This document shows positions 12,346 to 23,904 of a stretch of 64,000 bases of DNA, piece after piece (within the stretch, counting starts at the first letter, position 1; each line of letters starts with the position of its first letter). This DNA is from Pseudopyrenochaeta lycopersici (lineage: Eukaryota > Ascomycota > Dothideomycetes > Pleosporales > Pseudopyrenochaetaceae), in NCBI GenBank assembly GCA_003313425.1, contig NHZP01000033.1:310001-374000 (forward strand). The letters are read 5' to 3'. Under the pieces are notes generated by a model. That model ran no database searches. It was not told the DNA's origin and saw nothing but the letters and a program-made list of their open reading frames with translations. A program made the position numbers and the translations under genes.

Positions 12346-13320
12346 TCTTGGTTCTGCATGCGCAATTGATGAAGTAGTATTTGTCGGAAGGAGGAGGGTA
12401 TTAATCACGAATGGTCGCAGAGAGGGGTTGCAGTGCGACGCTTGCTGCGCTTACCAAGAGATATATCCATTTAATCTCGACGATGTGAAAGAAAAAAGGC
12501 ATTCACCGGAATCCCTCCAGAATCGCCTGCATATGCAAGGCTCAGGTATTGACACGTTGTCAGTGGTGATACCAGGCTGGGGATTCTCACTCGACGCTGT
12601 TCACGCAATGAGGGTTCAAAGCCGACCTCCATTACAATATACTTCTGTGCCCCTCTTAATAGGATGGAAGATAGCGACAGTTCCTAAATCAGTCCCTTCT
12701 GTATGGACGCGCTGCTCCATTGCCTTACTTTCGCAAAGCGAAGTCAGCTAGTATAAATGCCGTGACACGAGTTGTTTCGTATTTCAAGTGTGTTCCAAGA
12801 GCGCAATAAAAGTATAATGAAACCTGATCAAAACCAAAAGACAATACGCGCTTCGTTCAGCATTGGGCATCAAGACGGCTTTTTGTTCACGCGAGGAGAC
12901 AAGTCAAAAAGTTGCCACACCAGGATTCTCGCTCAAATGCAGCGCTGACGCCGAGAATGTGGCGCATCAGCACCTGGCAAATGCAGATAGATCAGAGGGC
13001 CGCAAGAATGTGGCATTGTTGGCGCTAAACTCAGACGGCTGGTATGATCTGGACCGGGGACGGAAATTCAGGAGCCGGTAGCGAGCTATTGGCCGAAGGC
13101 TGCTGTGTTAGCGCCGCTTGAGGGCCTTTCCGTGCAGAGCCACCAATGTCGAAGTCCTTCATACCACACACCCTACTTCCCGCTGAATCATTGTCGCCAT
13201 GTCATGCTCTTTCAGAGATCTATTTCGACGAAAAAGAAAGGTCCGATGCCATCCCTGAGATAAAATGCCACTCAATTAATCCCACTACCGTAGCGCACAA
13301 AGGCGCCGTACCCGGTAGAA
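12346..13320. other. Intergenic
   Basis: 5' flank of the DUF6594 gene plus open but unrecognised frames on the plus strand (12863-13081, 13146-13320). These may be decayed upstream exons of the retropepsin-like remnant that follows, in other frames. Confidence 0.35.
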
Positions 13321-13635
13321 ATGCGCTCTTCAGCTCCGCAAGCGTGGAGAGCAGCAATTCTCTCAATCGATTCAACCTCGGACCCCAATATTATTTCACA
13401 GAAGCTTGTCACAAATGTTCTCTGCGAACCGATTCATACGATGGACAAGGAAGCTACGAAACCGAACGAAGGAGGACACGAACAACAGCCGCAAGGCTAT
13501 GTCGACCTGGATTGGTGTATGCGAGAAAATAGCAAAAGGATACACAGAACTCGTTTTCTTGTCTCGTCTACATATGACCCGCCATTCGATGCAGTGCTTG
13601 GGAAGAATGATGCTTCGGAGTATGGCTTGTTATAG
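13321..13635 (+). pseudogene. Retropepsin-like remnant
   Basis: A 104-aa frame. ILSIDSTSDPNIISQKLV resembles the active-site block (D-S-T instead of D-T-G), and PPFDAVLGKNDASEYGLL resembles the distal FDxVLG block of the two retropepsin-like genes upstream. The protein is far shorter than a full domain plus N-terminal region, and the frame is closed by TAG just upstream (13291), so it is probably truncated or missing upstream exons. Third member of the local group. Confidence 0.45.
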
Positions 13636-14339
13636 TAGACGAGGAAAATTTGGGGTCACGGGAACGACGTCCACATAACGGCAACATACATCGCCATCCT
13701 CCGCTGTGTAAACTTTCTTAGGCACTTAGTTATGTCCGTTGGTTACGAGTATTGTATTCACTCCTAGTCCGCTCGCCCTTTAAATAAGGCCATCATCTCT
13801 ATGGTCGGGTGTATGACCGCATAACCTCTCCGTTGGAAGAGAGCGACTGCAGCAGATTGTCCATTTAGCTTATTTTGTTACTAGCTTCAACGCCTGCCAG
13901 GCTCCTCTGCGAGCGTCTTGAAGAATGTCGCACACTCAAATCACACTTTTGTTCCGAGCGCTAGATGTAATCATCATACAGTCGTTATCATTTGCCTCTT
14001 ATACAAGAGGTCCTCCGTTTCAGCGTCCTCATAAATGTCTGACTATGAGGCTAAACTTGTCAAACACAGGCTATGTGTAGATTCATTCGTTAGGTCCTGT
14101 GATATTCGGGCTAGTAGCCAACAGGCTGTATCGTCTAGGATGCATAAGCTCGATGCATACAAGTTAGTAATAAAAGATAGCTAGCTACTTCGTATTGGAG
14201 GGAGACGTCGCCTCACTTCTATGCATTTTTCCATAAGGGAACGACCCCTACATCCTGATTAATCTGTGTAATCTAGGACTATTTGTAGATAGGTACCTTG
14301 AAGACAAAGAAGAGGAGGATTACCTAATCCTTTGCAGTA
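13636..14339. other. Gene-free boundary between genic and transposon-rich DNA
   Basis: Normal composition, no supported open frame. It ends at TA (14338-14339), where a terminal repeat-like sequence begins. Confidence 0.4.
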
Positions 14340-14828
14340 ACGTGTTCCACCAGTCAGTGGGCCACCTCATCAAAAGAGGCGGATCTCAACGCACGAAAAC
14401 GCGACAACCACGCCGTAAGTTTACTAGTAAATATAGTAGTATTACTCTCTATCTTTATTTACACAAAGTCTAATTATAACCTTAAGTTCTATATTTAGTG
14501 CAGGTTAGTAGTACTTATTACTAAGGCTAAGAAGCCTCCTCCTCTACTCTTAAGTTTAAAGCTATTTTAGTAGCTATAGCTAACGCGCGACCTACTTTAA
14601 CCTATAAGGTACCTTTAGCTATAATATATTATTACTATTTAGTCTTCCTATATTATAAATATATATTTAAAGTATAAAGTTTACTATTTTCCTCTACTAA
14701 GATTATAGCTAAGTTTATAGCTAGCTAATAGCCTTTAATAAGCTAAGTAAGGGTCTAGCTTAAAAGGCTCTATAATTAATATTAAAGGAGCTTATATATA
14801 AGGTAAACTTATTAATCAAGTTAATTAG
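14340..14828. mobile_element. RIP-degraded DNA-transposon remnant
   Basis: Starts with ACGTGTTCCACCAGTCAGTG after a TA dinucleotide, the same end as the MITE at 8239. About 75 bp stay GC-normal, then the sequence turns strongly AT-rich with stops in all frames. No right end was found; it is cut by the LTR at 14829. Confidence 0.5.
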
Positions 14829-14905
14829 TGTAAAGATCTTAAAAGCTATTAGTAAGGATAACTAATAAGACTATAAGGTTAGTTCTCTAGAGTAGAGTAA
14901 GGAAC
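14829..14905 (-). mobile_element. Left piece of an inverted, RIP-degraded LTR
   Basis: Reverse-complement match to the last 77 bp of the 14906-15294 LTR with many C-to-T/G-to-A changes. It continues at 22305 after the inserted element, so the two pieces are one LTR split by the insertion. The sequence beyond its far end marks it as the 3' LTR of a minus-strand relative. Confidence 0.8.
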
Positions 14906-15294
14906 TGTTACGATCCTGCCAGGACCCTGTCCCAGTGGCCCCAACTGGACCTCACCAAGTATTGGACAACAACCGAGGTCACGTGACGTGCTCAGTTGAT
15001 CAGTCTGATCAGTGACACTGAGCACACCGAGCACACTAAGTAACATGCATAACCTCTATGTATATAGATCACCACAATAGACCCTTATGGCCTAGTGTGT
15101 TTAACTTAATATTATACTCTACAGTATAGTAATAGCAATACTAATTGTTCTTAACCCTTAGTACTCTTTACAGAAGCACCCTCTTACTGTCTTAGTATTA
15201 AACCCCCTTCTATCTAGTCCCTCACTCTATCCTAGAGAACTAACCTTACAGTCTTATTAGTTATCCCCACTAATAGCCTTTAAGATTCGTTACA
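14906..15294 (+). repeat. 5' LTR of the first chromovirus
   Basis: 389 bp, TGTTACGATC...TTCGTTACA. U3 has the short repeats GATCAGT and GAGCACA, then a TATA-like TATATAGATC. It differs from the 3' LTR mainly by C/T and G/A. Confidence 0.92.
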
Positions 15295-15369
15295 CTTTAA
15301 ACACCCTTAAGATAAGTAACACTAAGATAGAGACCACTAACTATTATGCTATAAGGCTAGGTAACGCTG

Positions 15370-16560
15370 TCGCCAAACCAGACCTCTTCTATAGGGATCG
15401 GTTTAAGCTTAAAGACTAGCTACTCTAGTTCAACCTATTCTTTAAGTTTAACGCAACCACTATAGACGACAACAACTAAGCAGTACTTATGTTAAGCTAC
15501 ATAAGAGGCGAAGCTGCTAAATAGGTAAAACCCCACCTAGTCGAGTACATAAGTAACAAGGAGAAGCCTTAAGAACTTATCGTCATGTTTAAAAATACAG
15601 AAAGATTTAAAACATACATGTGCTAAGCGTTTAGGCTCCTGAACGTAGCAACTATTACAGAGCGTAAGATCTAAAACATGCGATAAACTAAGTCTGCAGC
15701 TAACTACACTAACAAATTTCTAGGTTACGCCAGACAGACTAGTTAGAATAACGACACCCTGAAAACTATGTACAAACAAGGCCTAAAAGCGGACGTCTAG
15801 ACTGAGCTTATGCGTACAGGCACGAAAATCACAACACTAGACAACCTAATTAATAAAACTATCTAACTAGATATAGAGCTCTATAAGCTCTGTATGTAAC
15901 TTAGAGGATAACTACTAGGATAAATAAAAGAAGATAAGAAACCTTAGAAGGATTATTATAATAAGCTAAATAATAGTCGCCTACAACATTAGTATTAACT
16001 ACAGGGAGTGCCCAGACAGTACCTATTAGGGGGCCCTAAGGTAATACATTTAGATAATGTGGAGGAAAAAGGGAGAGCTTGGCAACAGTTACCCAGGTGA
16101 TCTATGAGATGGACCACTGTTTTGTCTAGGAGGCTTTGAGAGCCAGCTATATAAAGGAGAGCTGAGCACGGCCTATTACAGGGGCCATTATACGGTAGGA
16201 GCGTGAGCAGCGTGTACGCGTGCGCGTGCGCGCACGTGAGTCTACCTTCAGGTGTCTCCTGCGTGAGCTTGCACGTGAGCGCGCACGTGAGCGCGTACGT
16301 GAGCGCGCCCTTGAATGCACACAAAAGACGTGTCTCTCCAGGGTAAGCTCCTACGTCAGCGCGCACGTGAGCCTACCGTACCCCAGGTCACAGCGCGTTG
16401 TTTGCAACAGATAACCTTAATAAGGAAAAGTTAGGTAAGGGCAGAAAGAAAAAAGAAATAACCTGTTTTAACTATAATAAGAAAGGCTATATAACTAAGG
16501 ACTGTAGAAGTAAGAATAAGGTAACCCCCTAGATTAACATAATAGTAGTAAAGGAAGAAT
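15370..16560 (+). pseudogene. gag remnant with zinc knuckle
   Basis: RIP-degraded capsid region. At ~16460-16505 a CCHC knuckle reads CFNYNKKGYITKDC, where the second Cys and the His are now Tyr, as expected from G-to-A/C-to-T change. It is split by a later solo LTR at 16058-16409. Confidence 0.75.
16058..16409. repeat. Solo LTR, 352 bp, not RIP-damaged
   Basis: TGTGGAGGAA...TTTGCAACA, flanked by GATAA on both sides (16053-16057, 16410-16414). TATATAAA lies at about 16149-16156. Downstream of it are CpG-rich repeats containing CACGTG at 16233, 16272, 16284 and 16364. Inserted in the RIP-degraded gag, hence younger than that RIP event. A frame rich in Arg/Glu across the repeats is not a gene. 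Confidence 0.88.
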
Positions 16561-17879
16561 ATAGTAATAACAAAATATAGGAAGTTATCATAACCTAAGA
16601 AGAAGAGGCCTAAGATATAGAGTTATTATAGCTACCTCTCCTAGAACCTACTAGGAAAGGGATCCTAGGAACCTAGTATAGTAATAAGGAAGAAGAGAGT
16701 AGCAGCTCCCTATTTCTAGTCTATAAAGATACAGAGAAGAACTTTAATAATACTATAGTACTCTTAACTAAGGATTAGAAAAAGGAAAACTTCTAGAAAT
16801 AATATTAACTAGGAACTCTAAGGCTATTAACGCCTATAGAGGCGGAAAAAGATATCGCAGAACTTAACTGCTAACTACACGCATAATACATGTATAAAGT
16901 ATAATATATTAACGCGTTAACCTTAGGAGAATAGGAAGCAGCTATAAAATAAGGGATAAGTATAATTATTCTAGCTAAATAAGCGATGTAAGATATATTG
17001 CGGGAATACTACTGTTATCCTAAATATTATATAAAGGTAACATAAGAATAGGCGGAAAAAGCTAAGAAAGTATAGTAACCCGTAAGCGTTAGGGACGCAC
17101 TATAGAAACTTTAATAAGCTAGATAAATATAGGCACTAGAACCCCTAATAGTTAAGACCCCTAAATACGTACTATAACGCTAAATAATACTACTACTAAT
17201 ACAGGAAGACGCTTTCTATGTACTAAACACTAAGAACCTAGTATAATAAGGGTACCTTTAAGTTAACTCTTACGGCGAAATTGTGCTTATAGATAGTAAG
17301 AAGTAAGATATTTATACGCAGCTTAAACAATAAATGTATTAGGAGGATAATAAAGAGAATATTAACCCTCTCTAGCATCTTACAGAAGAAGAAGCCCGAG
17401 AAATGTATAAGCACGCCGAGGTAGCTTAGACCCTATATACCATGCGCAAAGGACTACAGAAATTAGTACTAGACTACCTGATGGATCCACGCAATAAGCG
17501 ACACGGTGTCGTCTACTAGTCCTTTTGTACCACAGACCTGTGCGCGATCTATTATTTAAGTAAAACGGAACAAGGATACTTCCCTTACTCGTTTTACTAA
17601 TGTAAATACTAATAGTATAATTGTCCTGAAGTTAAATGCGACAACTACCTATAAGATAAGAGGACCGTCCTCTACTTTCTAGGAAATAACGACCCTGCGG
17701 CTACTATAGCGATGCAGCTGGTCTTTAATAGAGAATGTAATCAGCGATAATGGTAAACGTGCCTTAACTCAGATTACCTTAAGCATAAAGACATTAAGAC
17801 ACTAAACGGGTATTAGGAGGAGCCTTTTTTAGGGTCACGCCTACTAATAGGTAAGAACTGCGAACCCTATGCGCGACAG

Positions 17880-20800
17880 GCACATAAGGACTCCTTAAGC
17901 TAAATATTAAGCTTAACAGAAGCTAGATAAAGGCACTAGTAGATTCTGGAGCACAATAGAGCTATATTTCTGCGCGAGCAATAGAATAAGCTGGCCTTAT
18001 CCTATTGTTAAAATTAGTCTTATATCTATTAATAGTCGCTAATAGGTAACTAATGCTATTAGAGTCTGTAATCACACACGAAGTATAGAGCGTGTAACTT
18101 ATTATCTAGAACTATAGGGAAATAATTAACCTAGACGTCTTTAGACTATTACAGTATAATGTAATACTAGGACTCTTATAGTTAAGGGAACATAGTCTAA
18201 ACATAGATTAGAAAAAGAAAAAGTTCTTATTTAAATACTGTAGAACGGACGTAACTACGAGTAAGCCTACGCTGCGGCCGAGTGCCTAGGTAGATAAGAA
18301 GATAACGATAGGAATCCTTACTTTAAATAAGGACAGCCTTAGGACATAAGGGTCTAACTTAGCAGGTACTAATAGGAGGCCCTTAGACTAACAAGCTAGA
18401 GTTAAGGAGTAAAGCGTAACTCTAGTAATCCCTAATAAGTATAAAGAATATAAGTTACTCTTTTAGGAAGAGACAACTATAAAAGCACTGCCTAAGTATT
18501 AACCCTAGGATTATAAGATTATCCTACAGGAAGGAAAGTAACTAACTTTTAGCCTAATTTACAGTTTATTAGAAAAGGAACTTAAGACCCTACGCGAATA
18601 CATTAAGACGAACTTAAAAAAGGGATTTATTAGGGAATTATAGTCGCTAGTAGGATACCTTATACTATTTATACTAAAAAAGAATAGGAAGCTAAGATTA
18701 TGCGTTAACTACTAGAAACTTAACAATATTATAGTAAAGAATTAATACTCTTTACTAAATATAGTAGAATTACAGGATTAACTAGCCCTTATAAAAGTCT
18801 TTACAGTATTAGACTTAAGAGGAGCGTACAACCTTATTTATATAAAGGAAGGTAAAGAATAGAAGACTGCGTTTAGAACACGCTACAGCTACTATAAGTA
18901 TACAGTAATACTTTTTAGTCTTACTAATATACTAGTAACATGCTAAGTACTTATTAATAATGTATTAAGAGAATACCTAGACGTATTTATTATCGCATAC
19001 CTTAATAATATCCTTATGTACTCTAATAATCTACAGGAATATATTAAGTACGTTAAAATAGTTCTTGCCTACTTAGGAAGATTTAGTTTGCTGCTTAAAC
19101 CTAAGAAATACGAGTTCTATAAGGAAGAAGTTAAATTCTTAGGATATATAGTAGGTGCATACAGAGTAAAGATAAGTAAAGAAAAAATAAGAGTAGTAAA
19201 AGAATAGCCTAAACCTAAAATAGTTAAAGACATATAGTTATTTATAGAATTTATTAACTTTAACTAATAATTTATTAAGGACTTCTCTAAAAAATCTATC
19301 CTACTTACTAAACTTATAAGAAAAGATATAAAATAGGAATAAGGAAATGAATAAAGGAAAGTATTCTAGATACTTAAAGAAGCCTGCATTACACTACTAG
19401 TGCTAATTGCATTCTAAATAAGAGAACCCCTACAGTTTAAAACAGATGCCTTAGACCTTGCACTAGGTGCAACAGTAAAATAAGAACGTAATAGAAAATA
19501 GCACTTAATCGCGTACTACTTAAGAAAATTTATAGACGCTGAAGAACGCTACAACGTGCATAATAAAGAACTTATAGTAGTCGTCGACGCCCTTAACTAC
19601 TAGTAAATCTACGCAGAAAGTTACTTAGATCTTATAATATTCACGGATTACAAGAACCTAGTTTATTTTACTACTACTAAGACATTAAACTAAAGACAGG
19701 TTAGATAGGCTAAAATATTAGGATAATATAAATTTAAGATTATATACACGCTAGGAAAGGATAACAGCAGAGCTAATGCTCTCAGCCGCAGATCAGACAT
19801 CGCAGGAACAAAAGTAATAGTTAATAATGCTATCCTTTAAGTAAACTAAGACAGAAGCTTAGGACCTAATAAGTTATTAAACAACACTATAATAATTACG
19901 TCTGAAGTACCTAAGGAATTATAAGAAGTAATTATCTAACAACACTACGATAACCTAGTATATAGTTACCTAGGAATTAAGAGAACAATAGAACTTATAT
20001 AGCAACACTACAGCTTTAAAAACATAAAGACTAAGGTCGAATAGTTTATTAAAAAATATGCGGACTATTAAAAGAACAAACACAGTACCTACGCACCTTA
20101 CAGAGAAATACAAGCTATAGAGCTACCTAACAAACCTTAGGCAGATATTTCTATAGACTTCGTAACAGGGTTACTACTGTCTAAAGATCCCGCAACAGGA
20201 ATTAAGTATAACGCTATCTTTAACATAGTCTGCAGGTTTACGAAAGCAGCAGAGATAATACTATTTAGAAACGACTACAACACTAAACAACTAGCGTTTA
20301 TTATCTTAGATAGACTAATATAATATTATAGTATACCTAAGTTAATTATAAGTAATAGAGATAAGCTCTTTATATCTAACTTCTAGTCTATATTAATGGC
20401 CGCGATAGGAATAAAAAGAAAGTTATTAACAGCCTATCACCTACAAACAGACGGATAAACAGAAAGAACAAACAGAACACTAAAAACCTACCTAAGGATT
20501 TACAGTAATTAACAGCAGAATAATTAGGTTTTACTGTTACTAATAGCACAACTGGCCTATAATAACAAATTATCAGAATTAACTAGAAAGATACTGTTCT
20601 TTACTAACTACAGGAGACACCCTAATCTCTTTATAAAGTTATACCCTAGCAGAAAAACTAAAGCAGCTATAAAGACAGCTAAAGAAATAAAGAAAATATA
20701 TAAATAACTCTAAGAGAACCTTAAGAAAGCACAACGCAATAGTATTTCTTACTAAAATAAGAAAAGAAAAATAGCACCTTAGCTAAAGAAGGGGGATAAA

Positions 20801-21260
20801 GCATACTTACTTACAAAAAATCTACGCAATAAGCGACTAAGTAAGGGACTCGATTACGTTAAAGTTAGACTATTTTTAGTTAAAGAACAGAATAGACTAG
20901 TAAACTATACACTCGAGCTACTACTAGATATAAAGATCTACCTACGCTTCCATATCTCTAAGTTAGAACCAGCTGACCCTGCTACACTACTACAGAAGAC
21001 ATTCTAGTACGAACTAGAAGAGGAAAATAAGTTTAAAGTTAAGAAAATCTAGGGATACTAATAAAATAGAAGAGTTAACAACCCAGAACTAAGCTTCAGC
21101 TACCTAGTTAAATAGAAAGGGTACCTAAGCGTAGAAAGTACGTAGGAACTACTAGAGAATTTAAGAAACTGTTAAGAAAAAATTAGAGAATACTAGGAAA
21201 GGGAGGAAAGGAAAAAGAAGAAGCAAACAAACCTTAAGAAACGTTAAGAGCTAGAGGAAA
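17880..21260 (+). pseudogene. pol remnant: PR-RT-RNaseH-IN-chromodomain
   Basis: Protease active site LVDSGAQ near 17940 is intact. The reverse transcriptase block LDLRGAYNLIYI is at ~18810 and the catalytic motif reads YLNNILMYS at ~19000 (Asp-Asp now Asn-Asn). RNase H (FKTDALDLALGA) is at ~19435. Integrase core runs ~20150-20480 (ISIDFVTG; IISNRDKLF; LQTDG then TERTNRTL). A C-terminal chromodomain (SYLVK, KGYLS, ST, ELLENL) is at ~21090-21160. Domain order is that of Ty3/Gypsy chromoviruses. Numerous in-frame TAG/TAA stops make it dead. Confidence 0.88.
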
Positions 21261-21289
21261 CCGACGGACCTGCTACTAGTGGCCTATCG

Positions 21290-21825
21290 CCAACTAGGAC
21301 CTCCTAATACTTAAGAGGGAAGCCTTTAAACGCACCCTAAGTACTAGGCGATAAACTAAACCTAAGGGCATTAGAAGCGTTTTTAGGTAATAAGGCCTCC
21401 GCCGCTTCTTATTCCTTAATGTCTCGTTCCTCTACGGCTATTACTTCCTCCGTGCGCTAATTAATTAAATCTATTTATTATTGTAACTACTCTTTGCGAG
21501 CCTAAGCAACGCGCAGCTCCTCTAGAGCCTTTTTATACGCCTTTATTGCAACTTCTTATGTATTCCTAGATTCTTTTATCTGTTCCTGAAGCTTTGTCTT
21601 CTAATCTACTAATCGTTTAAATTCAGACTTAGTAACTCGCACGTTGCAACGTTGCCCTTAACGCAGACACTCGCTACATTTCCCAGAACGAACATGAACC
21701 TTACACACCTGGTTGTACTTCGCGCACGTCACGCACTTTTAAACTATAGCTTCCCTAAAGGAGTTAATAAAATTACAGAGACGTTGGCGACGAATAGTGC
21801 TAGACACCTGTAGATGTTTAGGCAT
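21290..21825 (-). pseudogene. Antisense ORF: Cys-rich plus coiled-coil protein
   Basis: Reads against the element, between the pol end and 3' LTR. ATG at 21825, then MPKHLQVSS, a helix NFINSFREAIV, a cysteine cluster with C-x2-C (CVTC), VCKVHVRSGKCSEC and QRCNVRV, then SEFKRLV and a Lys/Glu-rich coiled-coil stretch (KTKLQEQIKESRN; KAYKKALEELRVA). About ten in-frame stops, all TAG/TAA of RIP type, with no frameshift for at least 130 codons; the 3' limit is approximate. Proteins with this Cys block followed by a coiled coil are common fungal hypotheticals. A zinc- or nucleic-acid-binding role is inferred only. Confidence 0.65.
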
Positions 21826-21910
21826 AGCGAGACATGATGCGGTAAGAAGTAGGAAACGCTCGCGTTATATGATAAGCACTAAGGACAGCGCTAGAACAGG
21901 AGGGGGATGG

Positions 21911-22299
21911 TGTTACGATCCTGCTAGGACCCTGTCCTAGTAGCCCTAACTGGACCTCACTAAGTATTGGATAACAACCGAGGTCACGTGACGTGCTCAG
22001 TTGATCAGTCTGATCAGTGACACTGAGCACACTGAGCACACTGAGCAACATGCATAACCTCTATGTATATAGATCACCACAATGGACCCTTATGGCCTAG
22101 TATGTTCAACTTAATATTATACTCTACAGTATAGTGATAGCAATACTAATTATTCTTAACCCTTAGTACTCTTTACAGAAGTACCCTCTTACTGTCTTAG
22201 TATTAAACCCCCTTCTATCTAGTCCCTCACTCTATCCCGGAGAACTAACCTTGCAGTCTCATTGGTTATCCCTACCGATAGCCTTTAAGATTCGTCACA
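21911..22299 (+). repeat. 3' LTR of the first chromovirus
   Basis: 389 bp, preceded by the purine tract GGAGGGGGATGG and followed by target duplicate GGAAC. Confidence 0.92.
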
Positions 22300-22304
22300 G
22301 GAAC

Positions 22305-22840
22305 TAGATAGAAAGGGGGTTTAATACTAAGATAGTAAGAGGGCGCTTCTATAAAAAGTACTATAAGTTTAAAAATAATTAGTATTACTTTTACTATACT
22401 ATAAAGTATAATATTAAGTTAAATATAATAATCTATAAGAGTTTATTATAGTAATCTATATATATAAAGATTATATAGGTTACTTAGTATACTTAGTATA
22501 CTTATTACTACTAATTATACTAATTAACTAAGTATATTATATAATCTTAGTTATCTATCTAATATATATAGGGCCCTGCTAGAGCTATTAAGATAAAATC
22601 TCTATAAAATTATAATACTATCCTCTTCTTATCCTAGTACTGTCCTTAGTACTTATTATATAATATAGGCGTTTCTTACTTCTACTATATTATATCTTAC
22701 TATACCTAAATATCTATAAGTATCTAGTACTATCTATTACTAATATCTTTATAATTTTATTAACTCTTTTAAGGAAGCTATAGTTTAAAAGTATATAATA
22801 TATATAAAGTATAATTAAGTATATAAAGTTTATTGTTATA
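22305..22840 (-). mobile_element. Right piece of inverted LTR plus 3' interior of an older relative
   Basis: 22305-22617 completes the inverted LTR begun at 14829. Just beyond it, on the minus strand, come a purine tract (AAGAAGAGGATAG) and sequence matching 21780-21900 of the intact element, including the start of the antisense ORF (here on the plus strand, ~22705). Homology stops near 22835. Strong RIP. Confidence 0.8.
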
Positions 22841-23904
22841 GTGCTGCGGCAGCCCGGACATATAAGGGCTGCTAAGGCTGCACAGAATACTGTAGATTTA
22901 GTAGATATAAGCTAGACCCCTATAGCTATACGTAGCTCCTTAAGCTATATCTTATAATATACTCTATACTACCTATAACTGCCCTCTTATAAGTAATATA
23001 GATACACTGCCTGCCTAAAATAGTTCTAACCTTACCTGCTACCTTTACCCCCTAATATTACGTAGCTCTCCTAATATATTAGAACTACTATTTTACCTTA
23101 CTCTTTTAAGAACACTAGAACTATTCCTATAAGTATTGTTATGGGCGAAGAGGCCTTAACTAACGAGTGTGCATTTGTCCTATACTACAGAAGGAGAAAG
23201 ATAGAGAAGAGGTTACAGGTATCCTTAGAGGATATATATATATATTCGTATAAGCAAAGAGGAACGTACTCCTCTAGCTGCTAACTTGTATAAGCTAATA
23301 AGAAAAGGGGGCAGAGGAGATTAAGGAGTTCTTTCCCCGTGCGATAGTAGCGAAGCCTCTCCTGCTTAAAGGGCGTAGCCTATTATAATACCCTCCTCCT
23401 CCTTAAATAACTGTGTTACTTCTTTATACGTAGTTTAACCTTAACCTTATACTTATATAGGTAGCGTTATGTTATTATGCTGTAAAAGTAGAGATATTAC
23501 GTGTACTTTTTCTTATTTATTTATAAGTAATTTTCCTCCTTTACCTATTACTATTACCTAATAATGTAAAGTAGAAGAAAGGTTAGTCGTTTACTCGCTC
23601 GTGCGCATATAAAGAGCTTTTCCTCTAACTCTTTCTTCCTCTTTTACTGCTTAACTTTAACTTGCTTACATACAACTTATCTTCCTATTATTAATAACAT
23701 GCCTCCTAAAGCAGCTCTCTTAGCTAGTTAGCCTAATCGCAGTATATAGGGTCCTAGTAGTTATAGTAGTAGTGTAAACTATCTTACTTATACAACTGCT
23801 AGCAATATTATATCTACGCACGCGGCTGCTAGGGCTAATATTACTTAGGTTGCTTACGCTTAGCTTACTTAAACTGCTCCTAACTAAACTTAACCTACTA
23901 GTAT
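22841..23904. other. RIP-degraded repeat of unknown origin
   Basis: AT-rich with dense stops. A TATA-like CATATAAAGAG near 23607 is followed by a pyrimidine-rich leader and a decayed frame starting AACATGCCTCC at 23699. This looks like the 5' part of a transposon gene, cut off at 23904 by the next element. Confidence 0.4.

Larger units (their letters stand above)
14906..22299 (+). mobile_element. Ty3/Gypsy chromovirus, RIP-inactivated, full length
   Basis: 7,394 bp between TG...CA LTRs of 389 bp each, flanked by the 5-bp duplication GGAAC (14901-14905 and 22300-22304). Order: LTR, gag with CCHC knuckle, protease, reverse transcriptase, RNase H, integrase, chromodomain, antisense ORF, purine tract (21898-21910), LTR. 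All coding parts carry TAG/TAA stops and Cys/His-to-Tyr or Asp-to-Asn changes of RIP type, with the frame kept. The LTRs differ by many transitions, so RIP acted after insertion. It sits inside an inverted LTR of its own family. Confidence 0.93.

Noticed and set aside
16220..16414. Arg/Glu-rich frame in the solo LTR
   Set aside because: Produced by CACGTGAGCGCG-type repeats; lies within LTR boundaries fixed by a target duplication.
19016..19207. 63-codon frame as a gene
   Set aside because: A stop-free stretch of the RIPped reverse transcriptase, not a separate gene.
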